A stretch of 64,000 bases of DNA, taken from the NCBI RefSeq assembly GCF_014196535.1, contig NZ_JACIDU010000009.1:151325-215324 (forward strand), read 5' to 3'. The DNA is from Allorhizobium borbori. GTDB lineage: Bacteria > Pseudomonadota > Alphaproteobacteria > Rhizobiales > Rhizobiaceae. Below, piece by piece: positions 54,170 through 62,043 of this stretch. Each line of letters begins with the position of its first letter. Position 1 is the first letter of the stretch. The notes beneath the pieces are model-generated. The model had not been told where the DNA came from. It saw nothing but the letters and a program-made list of their open reading frames with translations, and did no database searches. The translations under genes were made by a program, and so were the position numbers.

Positions 54170-55492
54170 TCAGAACTGGCCGAGCAGCACGCCTTCGCAG
54201 AAGACTCGGTTGCGACCGCCATTCTTGGCCATGTAAAGAAACTGGTCTGCGGCGTTCAGGTGGTTGTCGAATGTCTCTTCGGGCTGCACATCGGCCACGC
54301 CGATCGAAGCGGTGATGTGGATCATCTTGTCGTTGACTTCGATCACCAGGGCTTCCACGGCCTCACGCACCCCATTGCAGAAGTCGAAGGCGGCACGACC
54401 CGCCAGATCGTGCAGGTAAAGCGCGAATTCCTCACCGCCCAGCCGCGCCACCAGATGGCGCGTGCCCTCCACCTTTTCGGCCAGCGTATCGGCAACGGCC
54501 TTGAGCACCACGTCACCGGCCTCGTGGCCATAGGTATCGTTGACCTTCTTGAAATGATCGACGTCGAGAATGGCGACCGCGCTCGCACGGTTGGCGCGCT
54601 CGTTTTCCCGCGCCATGCGAATACCCGTTTCGAAGAACAGCCTGCGGTTCGAAAGTCCGGTCAACGGATCGCGCTCGGCATAATATTTCAGCCGGCGAAG
54701 CTGCTTCAGCGTCTCGATATTGTTGTCGATGCGACACTGGAGTTCCTCCGCCACGAAGGGGCGGTAGATGAAATCGGACGCACCGGCCTTGAGGAACAGC
54801 GCGCTCAACCGCCGGTCCGACGAGGAGGAGACACCGACGATCCGCAACTCTTCCGAGGTTTTCTCCGTGCGAATGCGCTGGATGAGCTGATATCCATCCA
54901 TATCTGGCATGTGGTAATCGGTGATAATCAGGTCGATGTTCGGCTGAACGGCCATGATCTTCAGCGCTTCCGAGCCGGAGCGGGCCTCGAACACCTTGAA
55001 CTGGCGCCGGGTCAGAAGATCGACAAGGCCGGAACGCGCCGAGCGCGCGTCATCGACGACCAGAACGGTGAAGGCGCTGTTTTCAACGATGCACTTCACC
55101 GAATGAACGGCGCGCGCAACGGAATCGGCGCTGTCCTTGAGGATATAATCCAGCAGACGCTGTTCGGCGAAATGGGTCTCGGCCTCCTCGTCATGCCGGG
55201 CCGTGAACACGACGGCCGGAATACCGCTCCTCTCCAGCCGGTCGAGGATCGAACGACCCGCCGCATCCGGCAGGCTGAGGCCCGTGACGGCAAAGGAAAT
55301 GTCGCCGCCATCGATATGCGGCTCGGCTTCCGCAAAGGAAGCGCAATGAACCACAGTCGCGCTCGTCTCTTCCTCGATCCCGGCTTTCAGGACGGCGGCA
55401 ACCGCAACCGAATCCTCGATCACCAGAATTTTCGTGGTGTCGTGCGCGACACGGTAGGGCGCATTGCGTTGCACCGCTCTTGCCACTGACAT
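54170..55492 (-). CDS. Two-receiver diguanylate cyclase response regulator
   Basis: 440-residue REC-REC-GGDEF protein. REC1 (about 20-135) keeps the acidic pair ED (26-27) but has Gly71 where the phosphorylated Asp should be (TGLSLPD). REC2 (about 142-260) has D192 in ITDYHMPDMDG. The GGDEF domain is active-looking: GGEEF at 352-356. The inhibitory RxxD site is absent (Gly343, His346). Layout resembles PleD, with the degenerate receiver swapped. Start at 55492; the longer frame to 55582 lacks support. Confidence 0.93.
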   Translation of the reverse strand: MSVARAVQRNAPYRVAHDTTKILVIEDSVAVAAVLKAGIEEETSATVVHCASFAEAEPHIDGGDISFAVTGLSLPDAAGRSILDRLERSGIPAVVFTARHDEEAETHFAEQRLLDYILKDSADSVARAVHSVKCIVENSAFTVLVVDDARSARSGLVDLLTRRQFKVFEARSGSEALKIMAVQPNIDLIITDYHMPDMDGYQLIQRIRTEKTSEELRIVGVSSSSDRRLSALFLKAGASDFIYRPFVAEELQCRIDNNIETLKQLRRLKYYAERDPLTGLSNRRLFFETGIRMARENERANRASAVAILDVDHFKKVNDTYGHEAGDVVLKAVADTLAEKVEGTRHLVARLGGEEFALYLHDLAGRAAFDFCNGVREAVEALVIEVNDKMIHITASIGVADVQPEETFDNHLNAADQFLYMAKNGGRNRVFCEGVLLGQF

Positions 55493-55844
55493 AGACCTAC
55501 CTGCCCCTTGATTGCCCAGGAAAGCTGCCGCACCCTGCCCCGACCACGCGCGTCGACAGGACTTCAGGCTGCAAACACCCATATATTGCAGGTGAATAAT
55601 TAAGCGGATCTGAAATTTTAGTCACACGACCGTAAGCCGCGACCAAATAGCGCAAAAATCGTTGATTTTCCGCAGATGATCTGTCTTTTTGGCTGCAAAT
55701 CGCTTCAGAAATGCACCGCCAAACATCCCCGTCGGACACGGCACGGGCAGAGATACGTCTTCTCCGCGAAAACCCCGATCATCGACGCACATTTCCGCCA
55801 CGTCCACGGGTCAGTCGATTAGGCCTGACAGCGAAATGCTGCGC

Positions 55845-55873
55845 TTGACGTGTGGGAAAATTTCCCATTTATT
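55845..55873 (+). promoter_or_regulatory. Predicted sigma-70 promoter with palindromic operator in the spacer
   Basis: TTGACG (55845-55850), 17-base spacer, TTTATT (55868-55873). The spacer contains the perfect palindrome TGGGAAA-A-TTTCCCA (55853-55867), ideally placed for repression. Confidence 0.5.
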
Positions 55874-55906
55874 CATGCATGCGCAGTTCAAAACAGGTGA
55901 TTCCCG

Positions 55907-55975
55907 ATGGCCGGCGATTCGATCGCAGACCATGACCGCCCCCAAAGAACACCCGGATTGTATCGCGTATCGTGA
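55907..55975 (+). CDS. Putative 22-residue peptide
   Basis: ATG preceded by AGGTGA at 8-base distance; product MAGDSIADHDRPQRTPGLYR plus two residues, soluble and without a signal sequence. It lies wholly inside the candidate transcript. Too short to judge by composition. Confidence 0.3.
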   Translation: MAGDSIADHDRPQRTPGLYRVS

Positions 55976-56042
55976 CGGCCTCGCGATCCCGGCCCGGTGC
56001 TCGAACCGGAAGGGCAAGCGAATATTCGACTGGCCATCGGCA

Positions 56043-56082
56043 TGGCGAGTTCCGGGCTGCCCAGCCGGACCTCGCCATTTTT
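56043..56082 (+). terminator. Intrinsic terminator on the plus strand
   Basis: TGGCGAG (56043-56049) pairs with CTCGCCA (56071-56077); after one mismatch TCCGG (56051-56055, shifted by one) pairs with CCGGA (56065-56069). Five T follow (56078-56082). On the minus strand no T-run follows, so it serves a plus-strand transcript, not the DUF5666 gene. Confidence 0.75.
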
Positions 56083-56085
56083 ATT

Positions 56086-57177
56086 TCAGCGACGCCCCGG
56101 CGGCGGCCCCCTTCCACCCGGAGGACCTGGCGGCGCTCTTCCACCGGGTGGCCCGGGGGGATGCCTACCCTCGAAAAACCCTCCCTCAAAGGGGTGCCTG
56201 CCGGGTGGAGGACCGCCGGGAGGCGGATGGCCTCCCGGATAGGGCCCGCCATTGGGTCCCGGTCCTGGTCCTAGCCCCGGCCCCGGCCCGGGCATGCCCT
56301 GCATTGGCCCGGCGCGACCGTCAGGTCCGATGGACAAATTGAAGTAGCCGGGCTCCATGGGTTGCCCGCGCGACGGCCCCGATCGCAAGCCGCCTTCCCC
56401 TGACGAGCGCACGGTCTCGACAATCACACGGCCCGAACCGAGGCCGGGCACCAGGATTTCCTCGGTAATGCGCCGAAGCACCAGTCCCCGCGCCGCCCTG
56501 GCGATCTCCGCCTCGACACGGTGTCCGGCAAGGGCGCCGGCAGGGCGATCTATGGTCAAACCACCGATCCGCAATCGGCCGCCGGCCCTTTCTACAACAC
56601 CCCGCACGATCCATCGCGCGGAACGCGGGCGCGTTTCGACCCGGCTGGCCACGATCTGCCCGTCCGGCGCGCGAATACCGAAAACGGCAACCGTCATGCC
56701 CGGCTTGAGTTTCGGCCTGTAAGCAGCCGTACGGAGATCGATCCGCTGGGAAAGCACGGTCATCGTTTCGGCGCCGACCTGCTCGATCGGCCCGATCACC
56801 TCGCTGGTAATATCGATCCGTTGCGTTTGCGGCCGGCTTGCCGTTCCTGAAAGGGCCGCGCGCACCACATGGCCGATCCGCATCGCCTCAACGCCAGCGC
56901 GCCGTCCGTCAATGAAAACCACGACGTCAGGCGGATAATGAATACGCAGGTCGTTGACATAGATGCTGCCGAATTTACGGATGCGGCCGAACACGCCGGT
57001 CCCGCCGATCCCCTGATCCTCACCGCCCCTGCGGCGAATGGGCATGCCGGTCCCACCAATGCCGTGATCGACGGGAAGCGGCTTCGGCGCGTCAGCCAGA
57101 ACGCGTGAAGCCCCCATGGGCAACAGAAAGGCCGCTGCCTGCAGGAACAGCCGTCTGGAAAGCCGCACACCGCTCAT
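56086..57177 (-). CDS. Tat-exported DUF5666 protein with Pro/Gly-rich tail
   Basis: 363-residue protein. A twin-arginine signal (LSRRLFLQAAAFLLP, cleaved near VLADA) is followed by two glycine-rich repeats containing GIGGTG, DUF5666-like beta domains (with GMTVAVFGIRAPDGQIVASRVE), and from about residue 285 a Pro/Gly-rich tail of GPG, PPGG and GGF runs. Export folded across the inner membrane is predicted. Function unknown. It overlaps the DUF6502 gene by 4 bases, so the two are translated together. Confidence 0.82.
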   Translation of the reverse strand: MSGVRLSRRLFLQAAAFLLPMGASRVLADAPKPLPVDHGIGGTGMPIRRRGGEDQGIGGTGVFGRIRKFGSIYVNDLRIHYPPDVVVFIDGRRAGVEAMRIGHVVRAALSGTASRPQTQRIDITSEVIGPIEQVGAETMTVLSQRIDLRTAAYRPKLKPGMTVAVFGIRAPDGQIVASRVETRPRSARWIVRGVVERAGGRLRIGGLTIDRPAGALAGHRVEAEIARAARGLVLRRITEEILVPGLGSGRVIVETVRSSGEGGLRSGPSRGQPMEPGYFNLSIGPDGRAGPMQGMPGPGPGLGPGPGPNGGPYPGGHPPPGGPPPGRHPFEGGFFEGRHPPGPPGGRAPPGPPGGRGPPPGRR

Positions 57178-58061
57178 TCGGCTTTGCCCTTCTCTGCCGG
57201 AACGGAATGGTTCTCCGGCTCATGATCGGCGCGAAACACATAAACACCGGTGGTCCAGCGGGCATCGCCGCCTTCATCCGCCTCGATAGCGTCGTTGGCC
57301 ACACGGTTCAGGCGAAGCAGCATCTGCATCGCCTCTTCCCGGCTCAACGCCTCAAGCCGGGCGGCCAGCGCCGGTGAGATGCGGTTATAGTGGACCGCCC
57401 GCTCCAGAAAGGGCGGTGCATCAGCAACCATGTTCGCCACCGCTGCCGCCGCATGGTCATGCAGGTTTCGGGTAAAATAGTGCCTCAGTGCATCATCGCC
57501 AGCCTCGGGCACGATGGCGGCCGCGCTCAGATGCACGCGGTCATCCGCATCGACAACCGCAATGCCCCGGTCCAGCCACTCATCAAGCACGGCGCGGGCG
57601 CGCAGGTCGCGTGTCACATCGCCCACCAGCGTCTCGAAGGAGATCTCGTCGTCGGTCCCTGTACGCGGCAAGGGCCTGGGCAGGCCATGCTCGTCGCAAT
57701 AACGGGGATCGGCCAGCCAGCGCGCCACGATGCGACTTGTCCGCGAGACCGGCGGTGGTAGCACAGGCATGGGCATTTCACCTGTTCTTAGCCGGCTCAC
57801 ATCCTTGCGGTGAATGCCGGTAATCAGCGAAATACGGCTGTCGGTCTGTGATTTTCCCTCGATGGCGAATTCCTTCTCCGCCACGTCGATGAACAGCCGG
57901 CGGATTACCGCCGAAAAGGCCGGAAATGTCAGCCCGCAGGAAAGCGCCAGCCTGACGAGCGGCCGCAGGACCCGCGTCAACGTGCGTTGCAGGGCGTCCT
58001 CTGAGAAGGGAGCGGTCGGGCGTTGCCGTGTCATGCGCTTATCGGGACCACCGGAATTCAT
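57174..58061 (-). CDS. DUF6502 family protein
   Basis: 295-residue soluble protein matching DUF6502, with an N-terminal segment RVLRPLVRLALSCGLTFPAF and a helix-turn-helix-like region SRISLITGIHRKDVSRLRTGE that may bind DNA. The rest is helical with WLADPRYCDEHGLPRPLP. Function unestablished. It is the first gene of a two-gene unit with the Tat-exported protein. Start at 58061 has no clear ribosome site; an ATG at 58034 is an alternative. Confidence 0.82.
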   Translation of the reverse strand: MNSGGPDKRMTRQRPTAPFSEDALQRTLTRVLRPLVRLALSCGLTFPAFSAVIRRLFIDVAEKEFAIEGKSQTDSRISLITGIHRKDVSRLRTGEMPMPVLPPPVSRTSRIVARWLADPRYCDEHGLPRPLPRTGTDDEISFETLVGDVTRDLRARAVLDEWLDRGIAVVDADDRVHLSAAAIVPEAGDDALRHYFTRNLHDHAAAAVANMVADAPPFLERAVHYNRISPALAARLEALSREEAMQMLLRLNRVANDAIEADEGGDARWTTGVYVFRADHEPENHSVPAEKGKAE

Positions 58062-58209
58062 TCCATTCGGCTATCTAACCAGAATTTCGCCTTGTGGGAA
58101 GTTTTTACACATCGCACTCGTCGCAAATCCCCAGCAACATGGGAAAGCTTCATGCAAATGTCATGAAAATACGACATTCAACCGGCACGAAACGATTGGA
58201 CGGTAAGCC

Positions 58210-59310
58210 GTGCCCCGCTTGATAATCCGAAATCTCCTGAAACGCTTCGATGGCCCGCCTGCGGTCGATGACGTCTCCATCTCCATTCCCGATGGCGCCT
58301 TTCTGGCGCTGCTCGGACCCTCCGGGTGCGGCAAGACCACGCTTCTGCGCATGATCGCCGGTCTCGAACAACCGGACTCGGGTCAGATCCTGTTCGATGA
58401 CGAAACCGTCGCCGGTCCGGATGCCTTCGTACCGCCGGAAAAACGCCGCCTCGGCATGGTGTTCCAGTCCTATGCGCTGTGGCCGAACATGACGGTCAAG
58501 GGCAATATCGAATTCGGCCTGAAGATCGCCGGCCTGACAACGCAACAGCGCTTGGCACGCATTGCCGAAGTGCTGGATGTGGTCGGCCTCAAGGGATTGG
58601 AGGCCCGCCGCCCGCACGAGCTTTCAGGCGGTCAGCGTCAGCGCGTGGCGCTCGCCCGCTCGCTTGCCATGCGGCCACGCCTCATCCTTCTCGATGAACC
58701 GCTCGCCAATCTCGATGCCCATTTGCGCGAAGCCATGCTGACGGAGTTCCGTCGCATCCATTCCCTGACTGGCGCGACCTTCGTCTTCGTCACCCACGAT
58801 CAGGACGAGGCGATGGCCGTCGCCACCCATGTCGCCGTAATGAATCGCGGACGGCTGGAACAGATCGGTGCGCCGGAAGACCTCTATACCCGCCCGGCCA
58901 CGGAAATGGTTGCCCGCTTCATCGGCCGCGGGCGCACGCTGCCGGTCGATGTGCTGGCCTCCGACGCCGGCAACCTCACCATCAGACTGGGCGAAACGCT
59001 ACTGCACATGCCGGGCGATGCGCCCGTCGGGGCTGGCTGGCTCTGCTTTCACGCCTCGGATATCGCGACCGTTTCCCACGGTGGCCATCTCAAGGCCGAA
59101 CTCGTCAACCAGATCTTCCAGAACGGCGCATGGATGAGCCAGTTCACGCCGCTCGGTATCGATGCTGACACCATCAGCCTTCCGCTCAGGGAGCGGCTTT
59201 CGCGGGGCAACCCGGTCGAGATCGTCTTTTCCGGCGGCTGGGTCATCGCCCGCGCCGCCGCCAATGCCGCCCCGGCCCGCCACAAACAGCCCGTGCCGGA
59301 GCCGGCCTGA
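58210..59310 (+). CDS. ABC transporter ATPase, Fe3+/FutA-type importer (FbpC-like)
   Basis: 366-residue ATPase with Walker A GPSGCGKTT, signature ELSGGQRQRVALARSLA, Walker B LILLDEPLANLD and a C-terminal TOBE-like regulatory domain from about 240. GTG start at 58210 after GGTAAG. It opens an operon of five genes ending with the binding protein and permease. Relatives import iron, putrescine, phosphonates or other small organics; substrate cannot be read from this subunit. Confidence 0.92.
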   Translation: MPRLIIRNLLKRFDGPPAVDDVSISIPDGAFLALLGPSGCGKTTLLRMIAGLEQPDSGQILFDDETVAGPDAFVPPEKRRLGMVFQSYALWPNMTVKGNIEFGLKIAGLTTQQRLARIAEVLDVVGLKGLEARRPHELSGGQRQRVALARSLAMRPRLILLDEPLANLDAHLREAMLTEFRRIHSLTGATFVFVTHDQDEAMAVATHVAVMNRGRLEQIGAPEDLYTRPATEMVARFIGRGRTLPVDVLASDAGNLTIRLGETLLHMPGDAPVGAGWLCFHASDIATVSHGGHLKAELVNQIFQNGAWMSQFTPLGIDADTISLPLRERLSRGNPVEIVFSGGWVIARAAANAAPARHKQPVPEPA

Positions 59311-59313
59311 GCC

Positions 59314-60390
59314 ATGCAAAGGGTAACTGCCATTTCCGGCGTGGGCGTCAAGGGCCCCGCCTGCTTCCTCTATGAAGCCGCGGGCCTGCGCTTGCTGCTC
59401 GATCTCGGACGTGGCCCAGACGGCGACAACCTGCCGGTCATCGACGGCCTCGGCAGGATCGATGCGATTCTGTTCAGCCACGGCCATGTCGATCACACCG
59501 GCGGCCTGGTATTATGGGAGGCGCTTGGAAGGCCCCCGCTTTACGCAACGCGCCCCACCATCGCACTCAGCAACCACGCCGAACTCAAGACCGCGACGCC
59601 GCTGGAAGAGTGCGAAAGAATCTACGGCATTACACTTGAAACCGGCCCCTGCGGCCACGCGCCGGGTGCTGTCTGGATGCGACTGGGCGGTAAAGACGGC
59701 CTCGTCTATTCCGGCGATGTCTCGCTGGAAAGCACCCTGTTCCGCTCTTCGCTGCCGCCTCGCGCCAAAGCCCTGATCTTCGACGCCTCCTACGGCGTGG
59801 CCAACATACCGCTTTCCGAGCAGATCGCGAAAATCGACAGAATCCTTGACGCTGAGCCCATCCTCTTCCCCTGCCCGGCCGGCGGACGAGGGCTGGAAAT
59901 GGCCCGCCATTTTCTCGAAAAGGGCCTGCCCGTCAGCCTCTGCCCTTCGCACCGGCAAGTGGCGGAAACCCTGTTATCCCATGAAAGCTGGCTGACGGCA
60001 GGTGGCTGCGCCATACTGGACGACCTTCTGTCGAAGGGCGGGCATCTGGAGACGGATTCCCCGCTGGAAGGCGTCATGATCGCCGCCGGCCCGAATGCCG
60101 AACGCGGCGCCGCCAAAGCCATCGCCGAACGCCTGATCGCTACGAAGTCGGGCCAGATCGTCTTCACCGGCCATATCGCCGGCGGCCAGCCTTCCGAAGC
60201 GATGGTCCGTAACGGCACGGCCCGTTTCCTGCGCTGGAACGTCCATCCCCGCCTCGGTGAACAGCGCCGCCTGCTGGAAGCCGTTGCGCCGCAGCAGGCG
60301 CTCGCCGCCTTTTGCCATCCCCAGGCGCTTGCCGAACTCCGCGCAGAAACCGGCTGGCCTATCGCCCCTGGCACCGTTATGGAGTGGTAA
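59314..60390 (+). CDS. Metallo-beta-lactamase-fold hydrolase
   Basis: 358-residue enzyme with the dinuclear metal motif SHGHVDHTGG, later ligands GHAPG and YSGDVS, and a C-terminal part with FTGHIAGGQP recalling RNase J/beta-CASP relatives. No signal sequence, so cytoplasmic. It lies 3 bases after the ATPase gene and overlaps the histidine phosphatase gene by one base (TAATG), so it belongs to the importer operon. Phosphodiesterase or esterase activity is plausible; a nuclease is also possible. Confidence 0.88.
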   Translation: MQRVTAISGVGVKGPACFLYEAAGLRLLLDLGRGPDGDNLPVIDGLGRIDAILFSHGHVDHTGGLVLWEALGRPPLYATRPTIALSNHAELKTATPLEECERIYGITLETGPCGHAPGAVWMRLGGKDGLVYSGDVSLESTLFRSSLPPRAKALIFDASYGVANIPLSEQIAKIDRILDAEPILFPCPAGGRGLEMARHFLEKGLPVSLCPSHRQVAETLLSHESWLTAGGCAILDDLLSKGGHLETDSPLEGVMIAAGPNAERGAAKAIAERLIATKSGQIVFTGHIAGGQPSEAMVRNGTARFLRWNVHPRLGEQRRLLEAVAPQQALAAFCHPQALAELRAETGWPIAPGTVMEW

Positions 60391-60920
60391 TGCGCCTTCT
60401 CGAAAACGACTTCTACTTCATGCGCCACGGTATGACGGCCAGCAATGACAGCGACCGCATTGCCGGTTTCACCGACGAACCGCTGACTGCGGCGGGAAAG
60501 GTGCTCGCGGCCCGGCAAGCCGAAAAACTGAGAGGACTTTCGCTCGGGTCGTTCTGGGTTTCGACGCTCACCCGCGCCCGCCAGACCGCCGCTGCGGTTC
60601 TCACCACCTGCGATGCGCCCCTTTTTCTCCTCGATGAACTCAGGGAACGCAATTGGGGCGAAATGGAGGGCCGTCCGCGTAGCGAACTCAAGCGCGAAGC
60701 AAAGCCCCATGGCGGTGAGGGATCGGACGAGTTTCGCGACCGCACGCGCGCTGGCCTTGGCCGGATCACCGGTCCCGCGCCAGTCCTCATCGTCGCCCAT
60801 TCCGGCACAGCGCGGGAAATCTTCGCCTTTCTGGATCTTCCCTTCGCGCGACCGGATAATTGCGACATCCTGCATTTCCACCGTGACGAAAACTGTCACT
60901 GGATTGTCAAGAAATTGTAG
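60390..60920 (+). CDS. Histidine phosphatase family protein
   Basis: 176-residue cytoplasmic phosphatase of the phosphoglycerate-mutase superfamily. The RHG motif is FYFMRHGMTASN; the acid residue lies in ERNWGEMEGRP, and the second histidine in VAHSGTARE. Translationally coupled to the MBL-fold gene. Family members dephosphorylate small phosphoesters such as alpha-ribazole phosphate or sugar phosphates. Its place inside an importer operon suggests it works on the imported compound. Confidence 0.9.
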   Translation: MRLLENDFYFMRHGMTASNDSDRIAGFTDEPLTAAGKVLAARQAEKLRGLSLGSFWVSTLTRARQTAAAVLTTCDAPLFLLDELRERNWGEMEGRPRSELKREAKPHGGEGSDEFRDRTRAGLGRITGPAPVLIVAHSGTAREIFAFLDLPFARPDNCDILHFHRDENCHWIVKKL

Positions 60921-61056
60921 CGCCTGCGTCACGCAGCACCGTTATCCGACCTCGGTGAAAGCCCGTCCCCCCGATGGCGCATTCATTCCCATATCCCGCA
61001 CGGCCGGTTGATTGCGCGCATGCGCCCATTCCCGGCTTGCTTTAAACGAGGTCGAG

Positions 61057-62037
61057 ATGTCGATTTTCCGCACCCTTTTCGCCGCAGCCTTCCTTGCGGG
61101 CTCCGCCCTTTCCGCCAGCGCCGGCGAAACGATCACCGTCTATACGTCGCAGCCGCAGGATCAGATGACGGCCGTCATCAACGCCTTCAATGCCGAATAC
61201 CCGGATATCAAGGTAGAGTTGTTCCGCTCCGGCACCACGGAAGTCATGGCCAAGCTTCAGGCCGAATATGCCGCCGGCAAGAGTCCGGCCGATGTCATCC
61301 TGATCGCCGATACCGTCGCCATGACGCAGCTCAAGAATGAAGGTCGCCTCTACACCTATGCCGACGCCCCGGTGGACGGCATCGATCCCGCCTTCATCGA
61401 CAAGGACAAGACCTATTTCGGCACCAAGGTCATCACCACGGGCATCGTCTACAACACCAATCTGGTAAAGACGGCGCCCTCGAGCTGGAACGATCTTCTA
61501 ACCGCCGACGCCGCCAAGAGCCTGATCATGCCGAGCCCGCTTTATTCGGGTGCCGCCGTCATCCATGTCGGCACGGTCGTCCAGCAACCGGAATTCGGCT
61601 GGGATTACTTCGAGAAGCTGGCCAAGGGTGGCGCTGTCGCCGGTCAGGGCAACGGCACTGTCATCGAAGCCGTGGCGCGCGGTGAAAAAGCTTACGGCAT
61701 CATCATCGAATACATGGCGCTCAACGCCCGGAAGAAGGGCTCGCCAGTTGATTTCGTCTTCCCCAGGGAAGGCGTCAGTGCCATCACCCAGCCGATCGCC
61801 GTCCTCAAGGATACGGACTCGCTCGAAGCCTCCAAGACCTTTGTGAAGTGGCAGCTCTCGAAGACAGCGCAGGAACAGGCCGCAAGCCAGGGTTACTTCC
61901 CGATCCTGCCGGGCGTCGCCCAACCGGCCGGCTATCCGGATCTCATGACGCTGAAGATCCTGCCTGCCGACAGTGCTCGGATGCTGGCCGACGACAAGAA
62001 GGCGAAGGAAAAGTTTGCCGACATTTTCGGCGGCTGA
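61057..62037 (+). CDS. ABC importer substrate-binding protein (Fe3+/FutA1-like family)
   Basis: 326-residue periplasmic receptor. A signal peptide (residues 1-22, cleaved near ASAGE) precedes ETITVYTSQPQDQMTAVINA, the start typical of the FbpA/FutA group, and SPADVILIADTVAMTQL. I do not see the paired tyrosine YY motif that binds iron in FbpA, so ligands other than iron (for example phosphonates) fit. Start at 61057 follows ACGAGG. It follows the phosphatase gene after 136 bases. Confidence 0.9.
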   Translation: MSIFRTLFAAAFLAGSALSASAGETITVYTSQPQDQMTAVINAFNAEYPDIKVELFRSGTTEVMAKLQAEYAAGKSPADVILIADTVAMTQLKNEGRLYTYADAPVDGIDPAFIDKDKTYFGTKVITTGIVYNTNLVKTAPSSWNDLLTADAAKSLIMPSPLYSGAAVIHVGTVVQQPEFGWDYFEKLAKGGAVAGQGNGTVIEAVARGEKAYGIIIEYMALNARKKGSPVDFVFPREGVSAITQPIAVLKDTDSLEASKTFVKWQLSKTAQEQAASQGYFPILPGVAQPAGYPDLMTLKILPADSARMLADDKKAKEKFADIFGG

Positions 62038-62043
62038 TCCTCT

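Larger units (their letters stand above)
55880..56082 (+). ncRNA. Candidate small RNA or small-peptide mRNA
   Basis: About 200 bases between the promoter above and a plus-strand terminator. No larger ORF fits inside it. It contains one short ORF with its own ribosome site. The 3' end runs up to the converging DUF5666 gene, whose stop codon is at 56086-56088. Transcription is inferred from signals only, and the start point is approximate. Confidence 0.45.
55493..56085. other. Intergenic region holding a candidate small transcript
   Basis: 593 bases between the GGDEF gene and the DUF5666 gene. Its left half (to about 55840) shows nothing I recognise beyond AT-rich promoter-like sequence for the GGDEF gene. 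The right half carries the promoter, small ORF and terminator listed separately. Confidence 0.5.

Noticed and set aside
56086..56330. Collagen-like or mobile repeat array
   Set aside because: The GGN/CCN periodicity is explained by the Pro/Gly-rich coding tail of the DUF5666 protein; units are too irregular for a DNA repeat array.
55689..56342. 217-codon plus-strand frame over the DUF5666 gene end
   Set aside because: It passes through the intrinsic terminator and then mirrors the Pro/Gly-rich tail of the real gene; composition is that of a shadow.
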